Part shown: one piece after another, positions 14,883-22,519 of the stretch
Numbering within the stretch: position 1 is the stretch's first letter
Layout of the letters: each line of letters begins with the position of its first letter
Program-made: the position numbers and the translations under genes
Notes under the pieces: model-generated
What the model saw: only the letters and a program-made list of their open reading frames with translations
Told to the model about the DNA's origin: nothing
Database searches by the model: none
NCBI RefSeq assembly: GCF_026319305.1
Contig: NZ_JAPDMV010000023.1
Location: 1 to 49,896 of the forward strand
Length of the DNA stretch: 49,896 nt
Direction: 5' to 3'
DNA from: Methylophaga sp. OBS4
GTDB taxonomy: Bacteria > Pseudomonadota > Gammaproteobacteria > Nitrosococcales > Methylophagaceae

Positions 14883-15281
14883 ATGTCCGACAAAATTGTG
14901 AAATCCGACTCTCAATGGCGAGAGCAGCTCACCGAAGAGCAATTTTCTGTAACCCGCCACGCTGCTACTGAACCGCCGTTCTCAGGTGTCTATGTCGATC
15001 ATCATGATCAAGGCATCTATAAGTGTGTCTGTTGTCATCAGCCCTTATTCTCTTCCGACGACAAGTTTGATTCGGGTTGCGGCTGGCCCAGTTTTTCTGC
15101 GCAAATCGAGCAGGGTGCCGTCACGCATCACGCTGATTACAGTCATGGCATGGATCGAACAGAAGTGCGGTGCCGGCATTGTGATGCGCACCTGGGACAT
15201 ATCTTCGACGACGGCCCAGCTCCCACCGGTTTACGCTACTGCATCAATTCGGTAGCGCTGGATTTCGATGGCGAAAAGTGA
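14883..15281 (+). CDS. msrB: Peptide-methionine (R)-S-oxide reductase MsrB
   Basis: A 132-residue repair enzyme that reduces methionine-R-sulfoxide in proteins. The zinc ligands are the Cys pairs in [11 protein letters not shown] and [14 protein letters not shown], and the core motif is [10 protein letters not shown]. The catalytic Cys is in [10 protein letters not shown] near the C-terminus, with [10 protein letters not shown] before it. The length fits the family. The start is ATG 14883. A possible -10 (TACAAT) is at 14843-14848. The gene overlaps the GIY-YIG gene by 14 bases. Confidence 0.95.
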   Translation: MSDKIVKSDSQWREQLTEEQFSVTRHAATEPPFSGVYVDHHDQGIYKCVCCHQPLFSSDDKFDSGCGWPSFSAQIEQGAVTHHADYSHGMDRTEVRCRHCDAHLGHIFDDGPAPTGLRYCINSVALDFDGEK

Positions 15282-15525
15282 CTGGTTCGTCTACATCATC
15301 GAAGCCGATAATGGCAACCTTTACACTGGCATTACCACCGATCTGCAACGTCGCTTCCAACAACATTTGAATAAAACCGGGGGCGCCCGCTTTTTTCATA
15401 CCAGTCATGCCAGAAAACTGGTGTTTCAGGAGCAGCACCCCGACCGCAGCAGCGCCTCCAAAAGAGAAGCCGCGATCAAGAAACTATCAAGACAAGCCAA
15501 ACTCACCCTTATCGAACAGCAATAA
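15268..15525 (+). CDS. GIY-YIG nuclease-like protein (YhbQ family)
   Basis: An 85-residue single-domain GIY-YIG protein. [28 protein letters not shown] is the two-strand GIY-YIG core followed by the conserved Arg helix, and [11 protein letters not shown] carries the conserved Glu/Lys helix. YhbQ-type proteins are proposed DNA-repair or structure-specific nucleases, but their true role is unclear. It starts inside the end of msrB and is translationally coupled to it. It ends 66 bases before ybiT. Confidence 0.85.
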   Translation: MAKSDWFVYIIEADNGNLYTGITTDLQRRFQQHLNKTGGARFFHTSHARKLVFQEQHPDRSSASKREAAIKKLSRQAKLTLIEQQ

Positions 15526-15538
15526 CACCATGTATAAT
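15510..15538 (+). promoter_or_regulatory. Possible ybiT promoter
   Basis: A perfect TATAAT is at 15533-15538, 54 bases before the ybiT start and only 8 bases after the GIY-YIG stop. The -35 region (about 15509-15515, TTATCG) is poor. The call rests on the -10. Confidence 0.35.
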
Positions 15539-15591
15539 GGTATGTTTTTCTGATTCGACTCGTCGACTAATCTCACTACAGGATTTTTGCC

Positions 15592-17187
15592 TTGCTAACT
15601 ACTGCAAACATCACCATGCAATTCGGGGCCAAGCCTCTGTTCGAAAATGTTTCCGTTAAATTCGGTGACGGCAACCGCTACGGCCTAATCGGCGCTAATG
15701 GTTGCGGTAAGTCCACCTTTATGAAGATCCTTGCCGGGCAGTTGGAGCCCACCGCCGGCAATATCAACCGCGATGTGAACGAATCATTTGCCGTATTGAA
15801 ACAGGACCAGTTCGCCTATGAAGATCAGCGTGTTATTGACGTTGTGATCATGGGGCAGCCCGAGTTGTGGGAAGTGCATCGCGAACGCGACCGTATCTAT
15901 AACTTGCCGGAAATGAGCGAGGAAGACGGTATTAAGGTCGCGGAACTGGAAGGTCACTATGCCGAACTCGACGGTTATACCGCTGAATCCCGCGCCGGCG
16001 AATTATTACTGGGTGTCGGTATTCCGGTGGAGCAGCATTACGGTCCGATGAGTGAAATCGCACCCGGCTGGAAGTTACGTATTCTGCTGGCACAGGTGCT
16101 GTTTGCCGATCCCGACATCATGCTGCTCGATGAGCCGACCAACCACCTTGATATCAACACTATCCGCTGGCTGGAAGATATTTTGAATCAGCGTAACAGC
16201 ACCATGATCATCATTTCGCATGATCGCCACTTCCTCAACAGTATCTGCACCCATATGGCTGATATGGATTACGGTGAACTGCGTATTTATCCCGGCAACT
16301 ATGATAACTACATGCTGGCTTCCACCCAGGCCCGTGAACGCCAGATGTCTGATAATGCGAAAAAGAAAGCGCAAATTAAAGAGTTACAGGAATTTGTCTC
16401 GCGCTTTTCTGCCAATGCATCCAAAGCCAAACAGGCCACTTCGCGGCAGAAGCAGATTGAAAAAATCCAGCTGGATGATATTAAACCGTCCAGCCGTGTG
16501 AATCCGTTTATCCGTTTTACGCAGGAAAAGAAACTGTTTCGTAATGCGCTGGAAACCAGTGCAATCAGCCAGGCTTATCAGGCAGAAAAACCGTTGTTCC
16601 AGGATTTCAGCTTTATGACTGAGGTCGGCGAGCGCATCGCCATTATCGGTCCTAACGGTATCGGTAAATCGACACTGGTAAAAACGTTAGTCGGTGAAAT
16701 GACCGCTCAAGCAGGTGAAGTCAAATGGTCGGAAAATGCCAATATTGGCTATTACGCCCAGGATCATGATCACCTGTTTAAAAGTAACATGACTTTGTTT
16801 GAGTGGATGAGTCAATGGGCTGGGCCGGAAGACGACGAACAGGCCATTCGCGGCACTTTGGGCCGACTGCTTTTTTCCGGCCATATGATCGATAAAAAGG
16901 TCAATGTACTCTCAGGTGGCGAAAAAGGCCGCATGTTGTTAGGCAAGCTGATTCTGCAACGTCCCAATATTCTGGTAATGGACGAGCCAACCAACCATAT
17001 GGATATGGAATCCATTGAATCGCTGAATATGGCACTGGAACAATATGAAGGCACTTTGTTCTTCGTCAGCCATGATCGTGAATTTGTCTCCTCACTGGCA
17101 ACACGCATCTTTGATATGGAAAACGAAGGCATTACCGATTTTGCCGGCAGCTATGATGACTACCTGCAAAGCCAGGGTATCGTTTGA
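15592..17187 (+). CDS. ybiT: ABC-F ATPase YbiT
   Basis: A 531-residue ABC-F protein without the C-terminal coiled coil of Uup/YheS. Walker A motifs are GANGCGKST and GPNGIGKST, Walker B motifs [10 protein letters not shown] and [10 protein letters not shown], and the first signature is degenerate (IAPGWKLR) while the second is LSGGEKGR. The linker [25 protein letters not shown] and the opening [17 protein letters not shown]...RYGLIGANG match YbiT closely. It is a ribosome-associated translation factor. It starts with TTG at 15592, AGGA lying 10 bases upstream; the N-terminus aligns with E. coli YbiT from its first residue. Confidence 0.94.
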   Translation: MLTTANITMQFGAKPLFENVSVKFGDGNRYGLIGANGCGKSTFMKILAGQLEPTAGNINRDVNESFAVLKQDQFAYEDQRVIDVVIMGQPELWEVHRERDRIYNLPEMSEEDGIKVAELEGHYAELDGYTAESRAGELLLGVGIPVEQHYGPMSEIAPGWKLRILLAQVLFADPDIMLLDEPTNHLDINTIRWLEDILNQRNSTMIIISHDRHFLNSICTHMADMDYGELRIYPGNYDNYMLASTQARERQMSDNAKKKAQIKELQEFVSRFSANASKAKQATSRQKQIEKIQLDDIKPSSRVNPFIRFTQEKKLFRNALETSAISQAYQAEKPLFQDFSFMTEVGERIAIIGPNGIGKSTLVKTLVGEMTAQAGEVKWSENANIGYYAQDHDHLFKSNMTLFEWMSQWAGPEDDEQAIRGTLGRLLFSGHMIDKKVNVLSGGEKGRMLLGKLILQRPNILVMDEPTNHMDMESIESLNMALEQYEGTLFFVSHDREFVSSLATRIFDMENEGITDFAGSYDDYLQSQGIV

Positions 17188-17246
17188 TAAAATCGTTTGA
17201 GTTGTAACGGCACATTAAGCTAGAGCCAACGATCGCAGCAGGCACT

Positions 17247-18674
17247 TTAGGTCGAGACCATGTCGAGCCCGTTAAAAAATAGATAAGTGTTCTTACCATT
17301 GTGTTTGCTGCAATACATGGCGTCATCAGCCCGGCCGATCAGCTCATCAGGATCATGGCCATCACGTGGCGCCACCGCAATGCCGATACTCGCCGTTATC
17401 TCAACCGCCTTATCACCTACCTGGAAGGAACGGCCCAGATTATGTAGGATCTTTTTGGCAATTTCATCGATATCGTCTTCACCAGCCAAGCCTGTCAGGA
17501 TTACCAAAAATTCGTCACCGCCGACACGTGCCACAGTATCATCCTTACGGATACAACTGGCCACACGCTTCCCCACTCTGGCGAGGATTTCATCACCTAT
17601 CGCATGGCCGTATTTATCATTGACCGGTTTAAAACCATCCAAATCAATAAACATCACAGCGGTATGGAGTTTACTTCGTTGCATGGATTTTAGTGACTGG
17701 GACAATCGATCTATTGCCAGCGAACGATTGGGTAAACCGGTGATACGATCATAATAAGCCAGCCTGTTCAATTCTTGCTGGCTCTGTTCCAACTCTATGG
17801 CTGCCGCCATACTCATTTTGATATAACGGCTGATATTGAACCCAAAAAATACCGTTATCAAAGTTAGAATCAATAAAATCCCCCCCAAAACCGGGGAATT
17901 ATTATTAATAAATAGGGCGCCAGGCTGATCTGCACGCCATACAATAGTGGCAAGATTTTTACCCAAAGGGTTTATCACAGATTTGGCAAGATAATCAGCA
18001 GGGCCCTGCTGTGAAGAAAACAACATCATCGAATTAAACTTAAAATCCTGGGCCCAGCCATTTATCATCGCTGCGTCCAGTTTCTTGCTCATCAATAACA
18101 AGCCATAGGCCTGCCCGAATACAAAACGCGGATCCTGATCGTCATGGGGAGTAATGGGCACACAGGCGACCATATGTAGCTCAAACCCCATCTTGATGAA
18201 TCCGGTCACCGGCACCGGGTCGGTCATTTCTGCTTGCAGTGCCTGCTGCATCAGATACTGATATGGCTCAGCAGTAAGCGCCTTATTCGGATCTGCTTCA
18301 ACTTCACCGTCAACTATGGACATGATAATAGTTTTATCCAGATTAGCGACAGCCACACGGGAAATGCCAAAACTATCCCCCATATACGATCCCAGAAAAT
18401 TATCCTCGATGAACTCAGGATCGAGTCTCAGACTCAGTTTTTCTACCGAGTCATTCCAATAAGCATAATCCTTGGTTAACTTACCCATACCTTCCAGCTC
18501 ATTTCTGATTACACTGTCAAAAATGGCTGTAGAGGTTTCAGCAGATATCGTATTGAGCTTTTCTGCAGAATGAAACAGCAATATAACCAGATAAACTGAC
18601 ACCACAGCCAATATCATGAACAACAGATACAAACTGATTTTCAATTTGCTTAACACCCTGCAAATGTTGTTCAT
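17247..18674 (-). CDS. CHASE4-GGDEF diguanylate cyclase
   Basis: A 475-residue membrane protein. TM1 spans about 15-35, a periplasmic CHASE4-type sensor about 40-260 (it has the TKDYAYWNDSVEKL motif), TM2 about 262-282, and the GGDEF domain about 310-470. The active-site GGDEF (385-389) is intact. The inhibitory I-site RKDD (376-379) is present, five residues upstream, so feedback inhibition by c-di-GMP is expected. LDGFKPVNDKYGHAIGD supplies the metal-binding Asp and substrate Asn. No EAL domain. It should make c-di-GMP in response to a periplasmic signal. The gene diverges from the SYLF gene. Confidence 0.92.
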   Translation of the reverse strand: MNNICRVLSKLKISLYLLFMILAVVSVYLVILLFHSAEKLNTISAETSTAIFDSVIRNELEGMGKLTKDYAYWNDSVEKLSLRLDPEFIEDNFLGSYMGDSFGISRVAVANLDKTIIMSIVDGEVEADPNKALTAEPYQYLMQQALQAEMTDPVPVTGFIKMGFELHMVACVPITPHDDQDPRFVFGQAYGLLLMSKKLDAAMINGWAQDFKFNSMMLFSSQQGPADYLAKSVINPLGKNLATIVWRADQPGALFINNNSPVLGGILLILTLITVFFGFNISRYIKMSMAAAIELEQSQQELNRLAYYDRITGLPNRSLAIDRLSQSLKSMQRSKLHTAVMFIDLDGFKPVNDKYGHAIGDEILARVGKRVASCIRKDDTVARVGGDEFLVILTGLAGEDDIDEIAKKILHNLGRSFQVGDKAVEITASIGIAVAPRDGHDPDELIGRADDAMYCSKHNGKNTYLFFNGLDMVST

Positions 18675-18911
18675 ATCCCTGATGCTCCCCCCTAGCTTCA
18701 GACAACCGCCCTGTCGCAGCGCGCTAACTCCATCGCTATATCACAGTAAACGACCGATTTTTTTATAAATAATCAATTATCTTTTCAAAGAATCTGTTCA
18801 TCTTACTTAATAACCATCCAAAAAGTATAGATTTCCTATAGTTAGGAAAATTACTGCACAGCATAATGTTTCTGTATATATTAAGTGCATAATTTTATTT
18901 CAGGGATCGCT
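18675..18911. other. AT-rich divergent intergenic region with inverted repeat
   Basis: These 237 bases lie between the divergent cyclase and SYLF genes and hold no ORF. A 7-bp perfect inverted repeat, TTTCCTA-tagt-TAGGAAA, is at 18832-18849, about 63 bases before the SYLF start; it could be an operator. No clear -35/-10 pair stands out. Confidence 0.35.
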
Positions 18912-19481
18912 ATGATGTTTTATCAGAACTTGCCGAAACAGCATTACCTGGTGGTTACCTTGCTGGCTTGCCTATTCTTTATCACCGCACCATTGAAAGT
19001 GCAGGCTGCGTCCGCAGCTGAAATTGATATCGGCGTAACAGAAACATTGAAAAATTTCCGTTCTGAAGTGCCCGGAGGGGGCAAATTTCTGCAACGCGCT
19101 GAAGGGGTATTAGTCTTCCCGAAAGTTATCAAAGCCGGATTCGGTATCGGCGGCGAATATGGCGAAGGCGCACTGCTAATCAATGGCCAGACGGTGGATT
19201 ACTACAGTACTGCTGCCGCTTCCATTGGTCTGCAATTAGGTGCCCAAAGTAAATCACTTGTTGTAGTTTTCCTGTCCGGAGATTCATTAAAACAGTTTCG
19301 TGACAGTAAAGGCTGGAAAGCCGGTGTCGATGGCTCTGTCGCTGTTGTAGAATGGGGTGCAGGCGAAGACATCAACACCATAGATATTGAAGATCCCATA
19401 GTCGGTTTTGTATTCAGCAATAAAGGGCTGATGTTCAACCTGACATTGGAAGGTTCTAAATTTACCAAAATACAGAAATAA
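18912..19481 (+). CDS. SYLF-domain (Ysc84-like) lipid-binding exported protein
   Basis: A 189-residue protein. The signal peptide covers about 1-33 (hydrophobic LVVTLLACLFFITAPLKVQA). It is followed by a SYLF domain: FLQRAEGVLVFPKVIKAGFGIGGEYGEGALLI, YYSTAAASIGLQLGAQSKSLVVVF, and VDGSVAVVEWGAGEDIN. In eukaryotes this fold binds phosphoinositides; the bacterial role is unclear, probably at the envelope. ATG 18912 (then ATG 18915) has AGGGA 6 bases upstream. An in-frame GTG at 18885 is less likely. The next gene follows after 2 bases. Confidence 0.88.
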   Translation: MMFYQNLPKQHYLVVTLLACLFFITAPLKVQAASAAEIDIGVTETLKNFRSEVPGGGKFLQRAEGVLVFPKVIKAGFGIGGEYGEGALLINGQTVDYYSTAAASIGLQLGAQSKSLVVVFLSGDSLKQFRDSKGWKAGVDGSVAVVEWGAGEDINTIDIEDPIVGFVFSNKGLMFNLTLEGSKFTKIQK

Positions 19482-19483
19482 TA

Positions 19484-19825
19484 ATGACAGACATTAATCC
19501 AGATTACCCACCTAAAACCTGTGAAATCGACCGACTGGTGACGCACTCACGTCTGGTTGATGCCGCTCTGGCCGGAACCAAGACCCAGCAACGTCGTAAT
19601 GGCGTTTATGGCTATCCGGGCGAAACCTTCGACCTGGCAGGAGAACAATTTGTCATTACGCAACTTGAAAGACAGTCATTAGGGGATATGAGCGAAGCTG
19701 ATGCCAAAGCCGAGGGTTTTCCAAACCTGCAGACCTATAAACAGCTGATTATCAGCATGCATGCAGGCATGGACTGGAATGACGCACATCAAGTCTGGGT
19801 GCACAGCTTTAAGCAATCTGAATAA
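19484..19825 (+). CDS. ASCH-domain protein
   Basis: A 113-residue cytosolic protein with an ASCH (PUA-like, RNA-associated beta-barrel) pattern: a TKTQQRRNGVYGYPGETFDLAGEQFVIT strand pair carrying the conserved Gly/Lys region, then LGDMSEADAKAEGFPNLQTYKQLI and a C-terminal W-x-H. ASCH proteins are thought to bind RNA or nucleotides. It is cotranscribed with the SYLF gene, although no functional link is evident. Its TAA directly abuts the stop codon of the converging flavoenzyme gene (19826), with no intergenic space. Confidence 0.75.
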   Translation: MTDINPDYPPKTCEIDRLVTHSRLVDAALAGTKTQQRRNGVYGYPGETFDLAGEQFVITQLERQSLGDMSEADAKAEGFPNLQTYKQLIISMHAGMDWNDAHQVWVHSFKQSE

Positions 19826-21262
19826 CTAATCCAGGGCTTCAGACTGGAATGAGTCGCAGCGGGCTAAATCAAAGGGTTGTGTCGTTTCCAGCCGTTGGCT
19901 GAGCACATCACGTAATGCGCTTCGCATACCTTCTTCCAATACGGGGTGATAAATGGGCATGGCGAGCAACGCTTCAACGCTAAGCTGCTGCTGTATTGCA
20001 AGAGCCAGTATATGGGCCATGTGCCCCGCATCTGGTGCCGACATTTCTGCGCCAAGCAGTCGTCCGTTAGTTTTATCTGCATAAATCCGCATCAGACCAA
20101 CGTTCTGCAGAGCCGCACGTGCACGCCCCTGATCAGTATAGCTCGCCTGCCCAACCACCAGCGGATGAGACTCACACTCTGCATAGGATCGCCCCACCAT
20201 GGCCGTTTCCGGAGCACTGAAGACAATACTCAAAGGCGTCCTGCGACAAAAAGCCTCGACTTTCTCAGCCACCGCATTATGACCGGCTATGTGCCCTTCA
20301 TCTGCGACTTCGTGTAATAACATCGTATCAGCACTGGCATCGCCGGCTAAGAAGACCGGTAAATCAGCGACTTGCATTGTCTGAGGGTTGATGTCGGGCA
20401 TCCCGTTGTCATCCAACGCCACACCAAGATTGTCAAACCCGATATTATCAATATTCGGCTGACGGCCAACGGCCGCAATAACCTGATCCACTTCTACGCT
20501 GTAAGCACCGGCTGTCACCTGAATACCCGTATCAGTGGTTGTTAGCTCCGCATTATCACCAAGATGAATGGCAAATTCTTTCTGTAGACTGTCATGTAAC
20601 GCCTGATTGACAGCCGGATCCGTTAAACCAGCAAGTTCGTTACCTGCGCCAAAGCCGGTGACCGTTATACCCAGCCTTGCCAGCGCCTGAGCAATTTCAA
20701 CACCAATCGCTCCCAATCCGATAACCGCGACGCGTTGCTTGAAGTCATGCTGTTCAAATAGCGTGTCTGTGGTGAGTAACTTGTCACCCAGTGACAGCCA
20801 AGCGCTGGGCACAATGGGTCTGGAACCCGTTGCAATGATGATTTTCCGGCCAGCAATCTGCTGATCGTTAACTTCAACTAGATTCGCACTCAATAACCGC
20901 GCTCTGCCGCTGATGTTTTTGTCTCCCAACTCGTGGACGGCCTTGAGTGTGCTGGCAACATAATAATCTCGCAAATCACGTACCCGTTGCATGACCGCTG
21001 GAATATCGATTTGCAATGCCTCTGCATGACGAATGCCAAATGCTTCAAAGCTATAGCGCCGGTGAAAAGCATTCGCGGCTTCGATCAGCAGCTTGGAAGG
21101 CATGCAACCAACACGGGCACAGGTCGTGCCATAGGGACCATCATTAATCAGCAGATAACGGTCCGTAACCTTTTTGACTTCCTTGATCGCAGCTAAACCG
21201 GCCGTGCCCGCACCGATTACCACCACATCTGCCTCAGTCTGGATTGACACGCCGTCTATCAA
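19826..21262 (-). CDS. Dihydrolipoamide dehydrogenase-like pyridine nucleotide-disulfide oxidoreductase
   Basis: A 478-residue FAD enzyme. The dinucleotide motif VVVIGAGTAGLAA is near the N-terminus, the redox disulfide is in TTCARVGCMPSK (CxxxxC), the NAD(P)-binding motif is VAVIGLGAIGVEIA, the second FAD motif LPVFLAGDA, and the dimerisation-domain base is YHPVLEEG (His-Glu). All catalytic features are present. The closest type is Lpd, but no 2-oxo-acid dehydrogenase genes are nearby, so the real partner is open. It begins with TTG at 21262 or GTG at 21250; no in-frame ATG exists after the upstream stop. It is the third gene of the FNT-dodecin operon. Confidence 0.82.
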   Translation of the reverse strand: MIDGVSIQTEADVVVIGAGTAGLAAIKEVKKVTDRYLLINDGPYGTTCARVGCMPSKLLIEAANAFHRRYSFEAFGIRHAEALQIDIPAVMQRVRDLRDYYVASTLKAVHELGDKNISGRARLLSANLVEVNDQQIAGRKIIIATGSRPIVPSAWLSLGDKLLTTDTLFEQHDFKQRVAVIGLGAIGVEIAQALARLGITVTGFGAGNELAGLTDPAVNQALHDSLQKEFAIHLGDNAELTTTDTGIQVTAGAYSVEVDQVIAAVGRQPNIDNIGFDNLGVALDDNGMPDINPQTMQVADLPVFLAGDASADTMLLHEVADEGHIAGHNAVAEKVEAFCRRTPLSIVFSAPETAMVGRSYAECESHPLVVGQASYTDQGRARAALQNVGLMRIYADKTNGRLLGAEMSAPDAGHMAHILALAIQQQLSVEALLAMPIYHPVLEEGMRSALRDVLSQRLETTQPFDLARCDSFQSEALD

Positions 21263-21276
21263 ACCATACTGTCAGC

Positions 21277-21486
21277 TTAATCTTCTATTCTGAATCCGAC
21301 TTTGATGGTGACCTGCCAGTATTTCACTACACCTTCTTCGATACAGCCGCGGGTTTCCACCACCTGAAACCAGTGCATGTTCTTGACGGTTTCAGCTGCT
21401 TTAATAACGGCATTTTGAATAGCCTGGTCTGAGCTCACAGGGGAGCTACCGGTCAGTTCGATAAGTTTGTAGATATGTTCACTCAT
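21277..21486 (-). CDS. Dodecin, flavin-binding protein
   Basis: A 69-residue protein with the dodecin pattern: IYKLIELTGSSPVSSDQAIQNAVIKAAETVKNMHWFQVVETRG...YWQVTIKVGFRIED. The Trp in MHWFQVVE is the conserved flavin-stacking residue. Dodecamers store and protect riboflavin, FMN or FAD. ATG 21486 has AAGGAG 7 bases upstream; a longer reading would lack an RBS. It sits one base after the FNT gene and 14 bases before the flavoenzyme, so a supply or protection role for that enzyme's flavin is an attractive inference. Confidence 0.9.
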   Translation of the reverse strand: MSEHIYKLIELTGSSPVSSDQAIQNAVIKAAETVKNMHWFQVVETRGCIEEGVVKYWQVTIKVGFRIED

Positions 21487-21487
21487 G

Positions 21488-22330
21488 TTAATTCTCCTTG
21501 TTTTTACGCAGATATATAAACCAGTACACCAGACCGACAAACAGGCCGCCGCCCAGCATATTGCCTAACGTCACTGGTATCAAGTTATGCCACAAAAAGC
21601 CACTGATCGTGAGTTTGTCCAACACCAAATAACCCAAAGGCTGCAACATGGCAGGGTCAGCCTTTGCCACTAAACCCGCGGGAATGAAATACATATTAGC
21701 CACTGAATGCTCAAAACCCATTGCAACAAATGCCGTGATCGGAAACAGGATCGCCAGCACTTTATCCACCACGCTGCGCCCGGCATAACACAACCAGACT
21801 GCCAGACAGACCAGCACATTGCACAATATGCCCCGGAAAAAGGCCTGGATCCAGTCCAGATTGACTTTGCTATGGGCAATCGCAATCGCTTTACTACCAA
21901 CCGCCCCCTCAGCAAGCAGCCAGTGCCCACTGAAATAAATCATCACCAGAATACCCAGTGCGCCTACAAAATTGCCAAGGTAAACAATCAACCAGTTTTT
22001 CAGTAACTGTGCCAGACTGACCTGACCATCAACACAAGCCATCACAATCAGATTATTGCCAGTGAACAATTCAGCGCCGGCCACTACGACCAAAATCAAG
22101 CCCAGACAGAATGCAACACCGCCAATCAGACGCATCAGGCCACCAGCCACCCCGGCGCTATCATAAGTCACCAAGGTGAAGAAAACGGCGCCCAAAGCAA
22201 TAAAGGCACCTGCCAGCATGGCTAATACAAATACCTGCACAGGATCACTGCTACTTTTGGTGACGCCTGCCTGTTGTATGTGGGCAGCAATTTGCTGCGG
22301 GGTGTAGGCATCAACTGAAAAACGTTCCAT
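21488..22330 (-). CDS. Formate/nitrite transporter (FNT) family channel
   Basis: A 280-residue inner-membrane protein with six membrane segments. It shows the FNT signatures GAFIALGAVFFTLV, GAELFTGNNLIVM and GFEHSVANMYFIP (the central-pore His), and NMLGGGLFVG near the end. FNT pentamers pass formate, nitrite or hydrosulfide. The substrate cannot be distinguished here, and no nitrite or formate enzyme is adjacent. The start is ATG 22330 with a GAGAG at 8 bases; a GTG at 22339 is less likely. A 26-bp near-palindrome lies 17 bases upstream. Confidence 0.88.
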   Translation of the reverse strand: MERFSVDAYTPQQIAAHIQQAGVTKSSSDPVQVFVLAMLAGAFIALGAVFFTLVTYDSAGVAGGLMRLIGGVAFCLGLILVVVAGAELFTGNNLIVMACVDGQVSLAQLLKNWLIVYLGNFVGALGILVMIYFSGHWLLAEGAVGSKAIAIAHSKVNLDWIQAFFRGILCNVLVCLAVWLCYAGRSVVDKVLAILFPITAFVAMGFEHSVANMYFIPAGLVAKADPAMLQPLGYLVLDKLTISGFLWHNLIPVTLGNMLGGGLFVGLVYWFIYLRKNKEN

Positions 22331-22346
22331 AGCAGGCACTCTCGAT

Positions 22347-22372
22347 GTCTTATGACAGTACTATCATAAGAC
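22347..22372. promoter_or_regulatory. 26-bp near-perfect palindrome controlling the FNT-dodecin operon
   Basis: GTCTTATGACAGT (22347-22359) is followed without spacer by ACTATCATAAGAC (22360-22372). The arms match at 12 of 13 positions, and the outer 9 bp are perfect. Its edge is 17 bases from the FNT start codon. It may be the operator of an unknown dimeric regulator, or an RNA hairpin in the leader. It does not match Fur, CpxR, NsrR or FNR boxes. Confidence 0.6.
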
Positions 22373-22519
22373 CAAGCTGACCCGCATTTCCAGTCCGGCA
22401 GCCAACTACAATAAATTTATGATTTTTATATCTTTTAACAGCATTGACTTGTATAATTGGGGGTTTTACATCCCGCTCATCAGTTTTGCGTTCAAAAACT
22501 GACTTTCACAGGTTTTACC

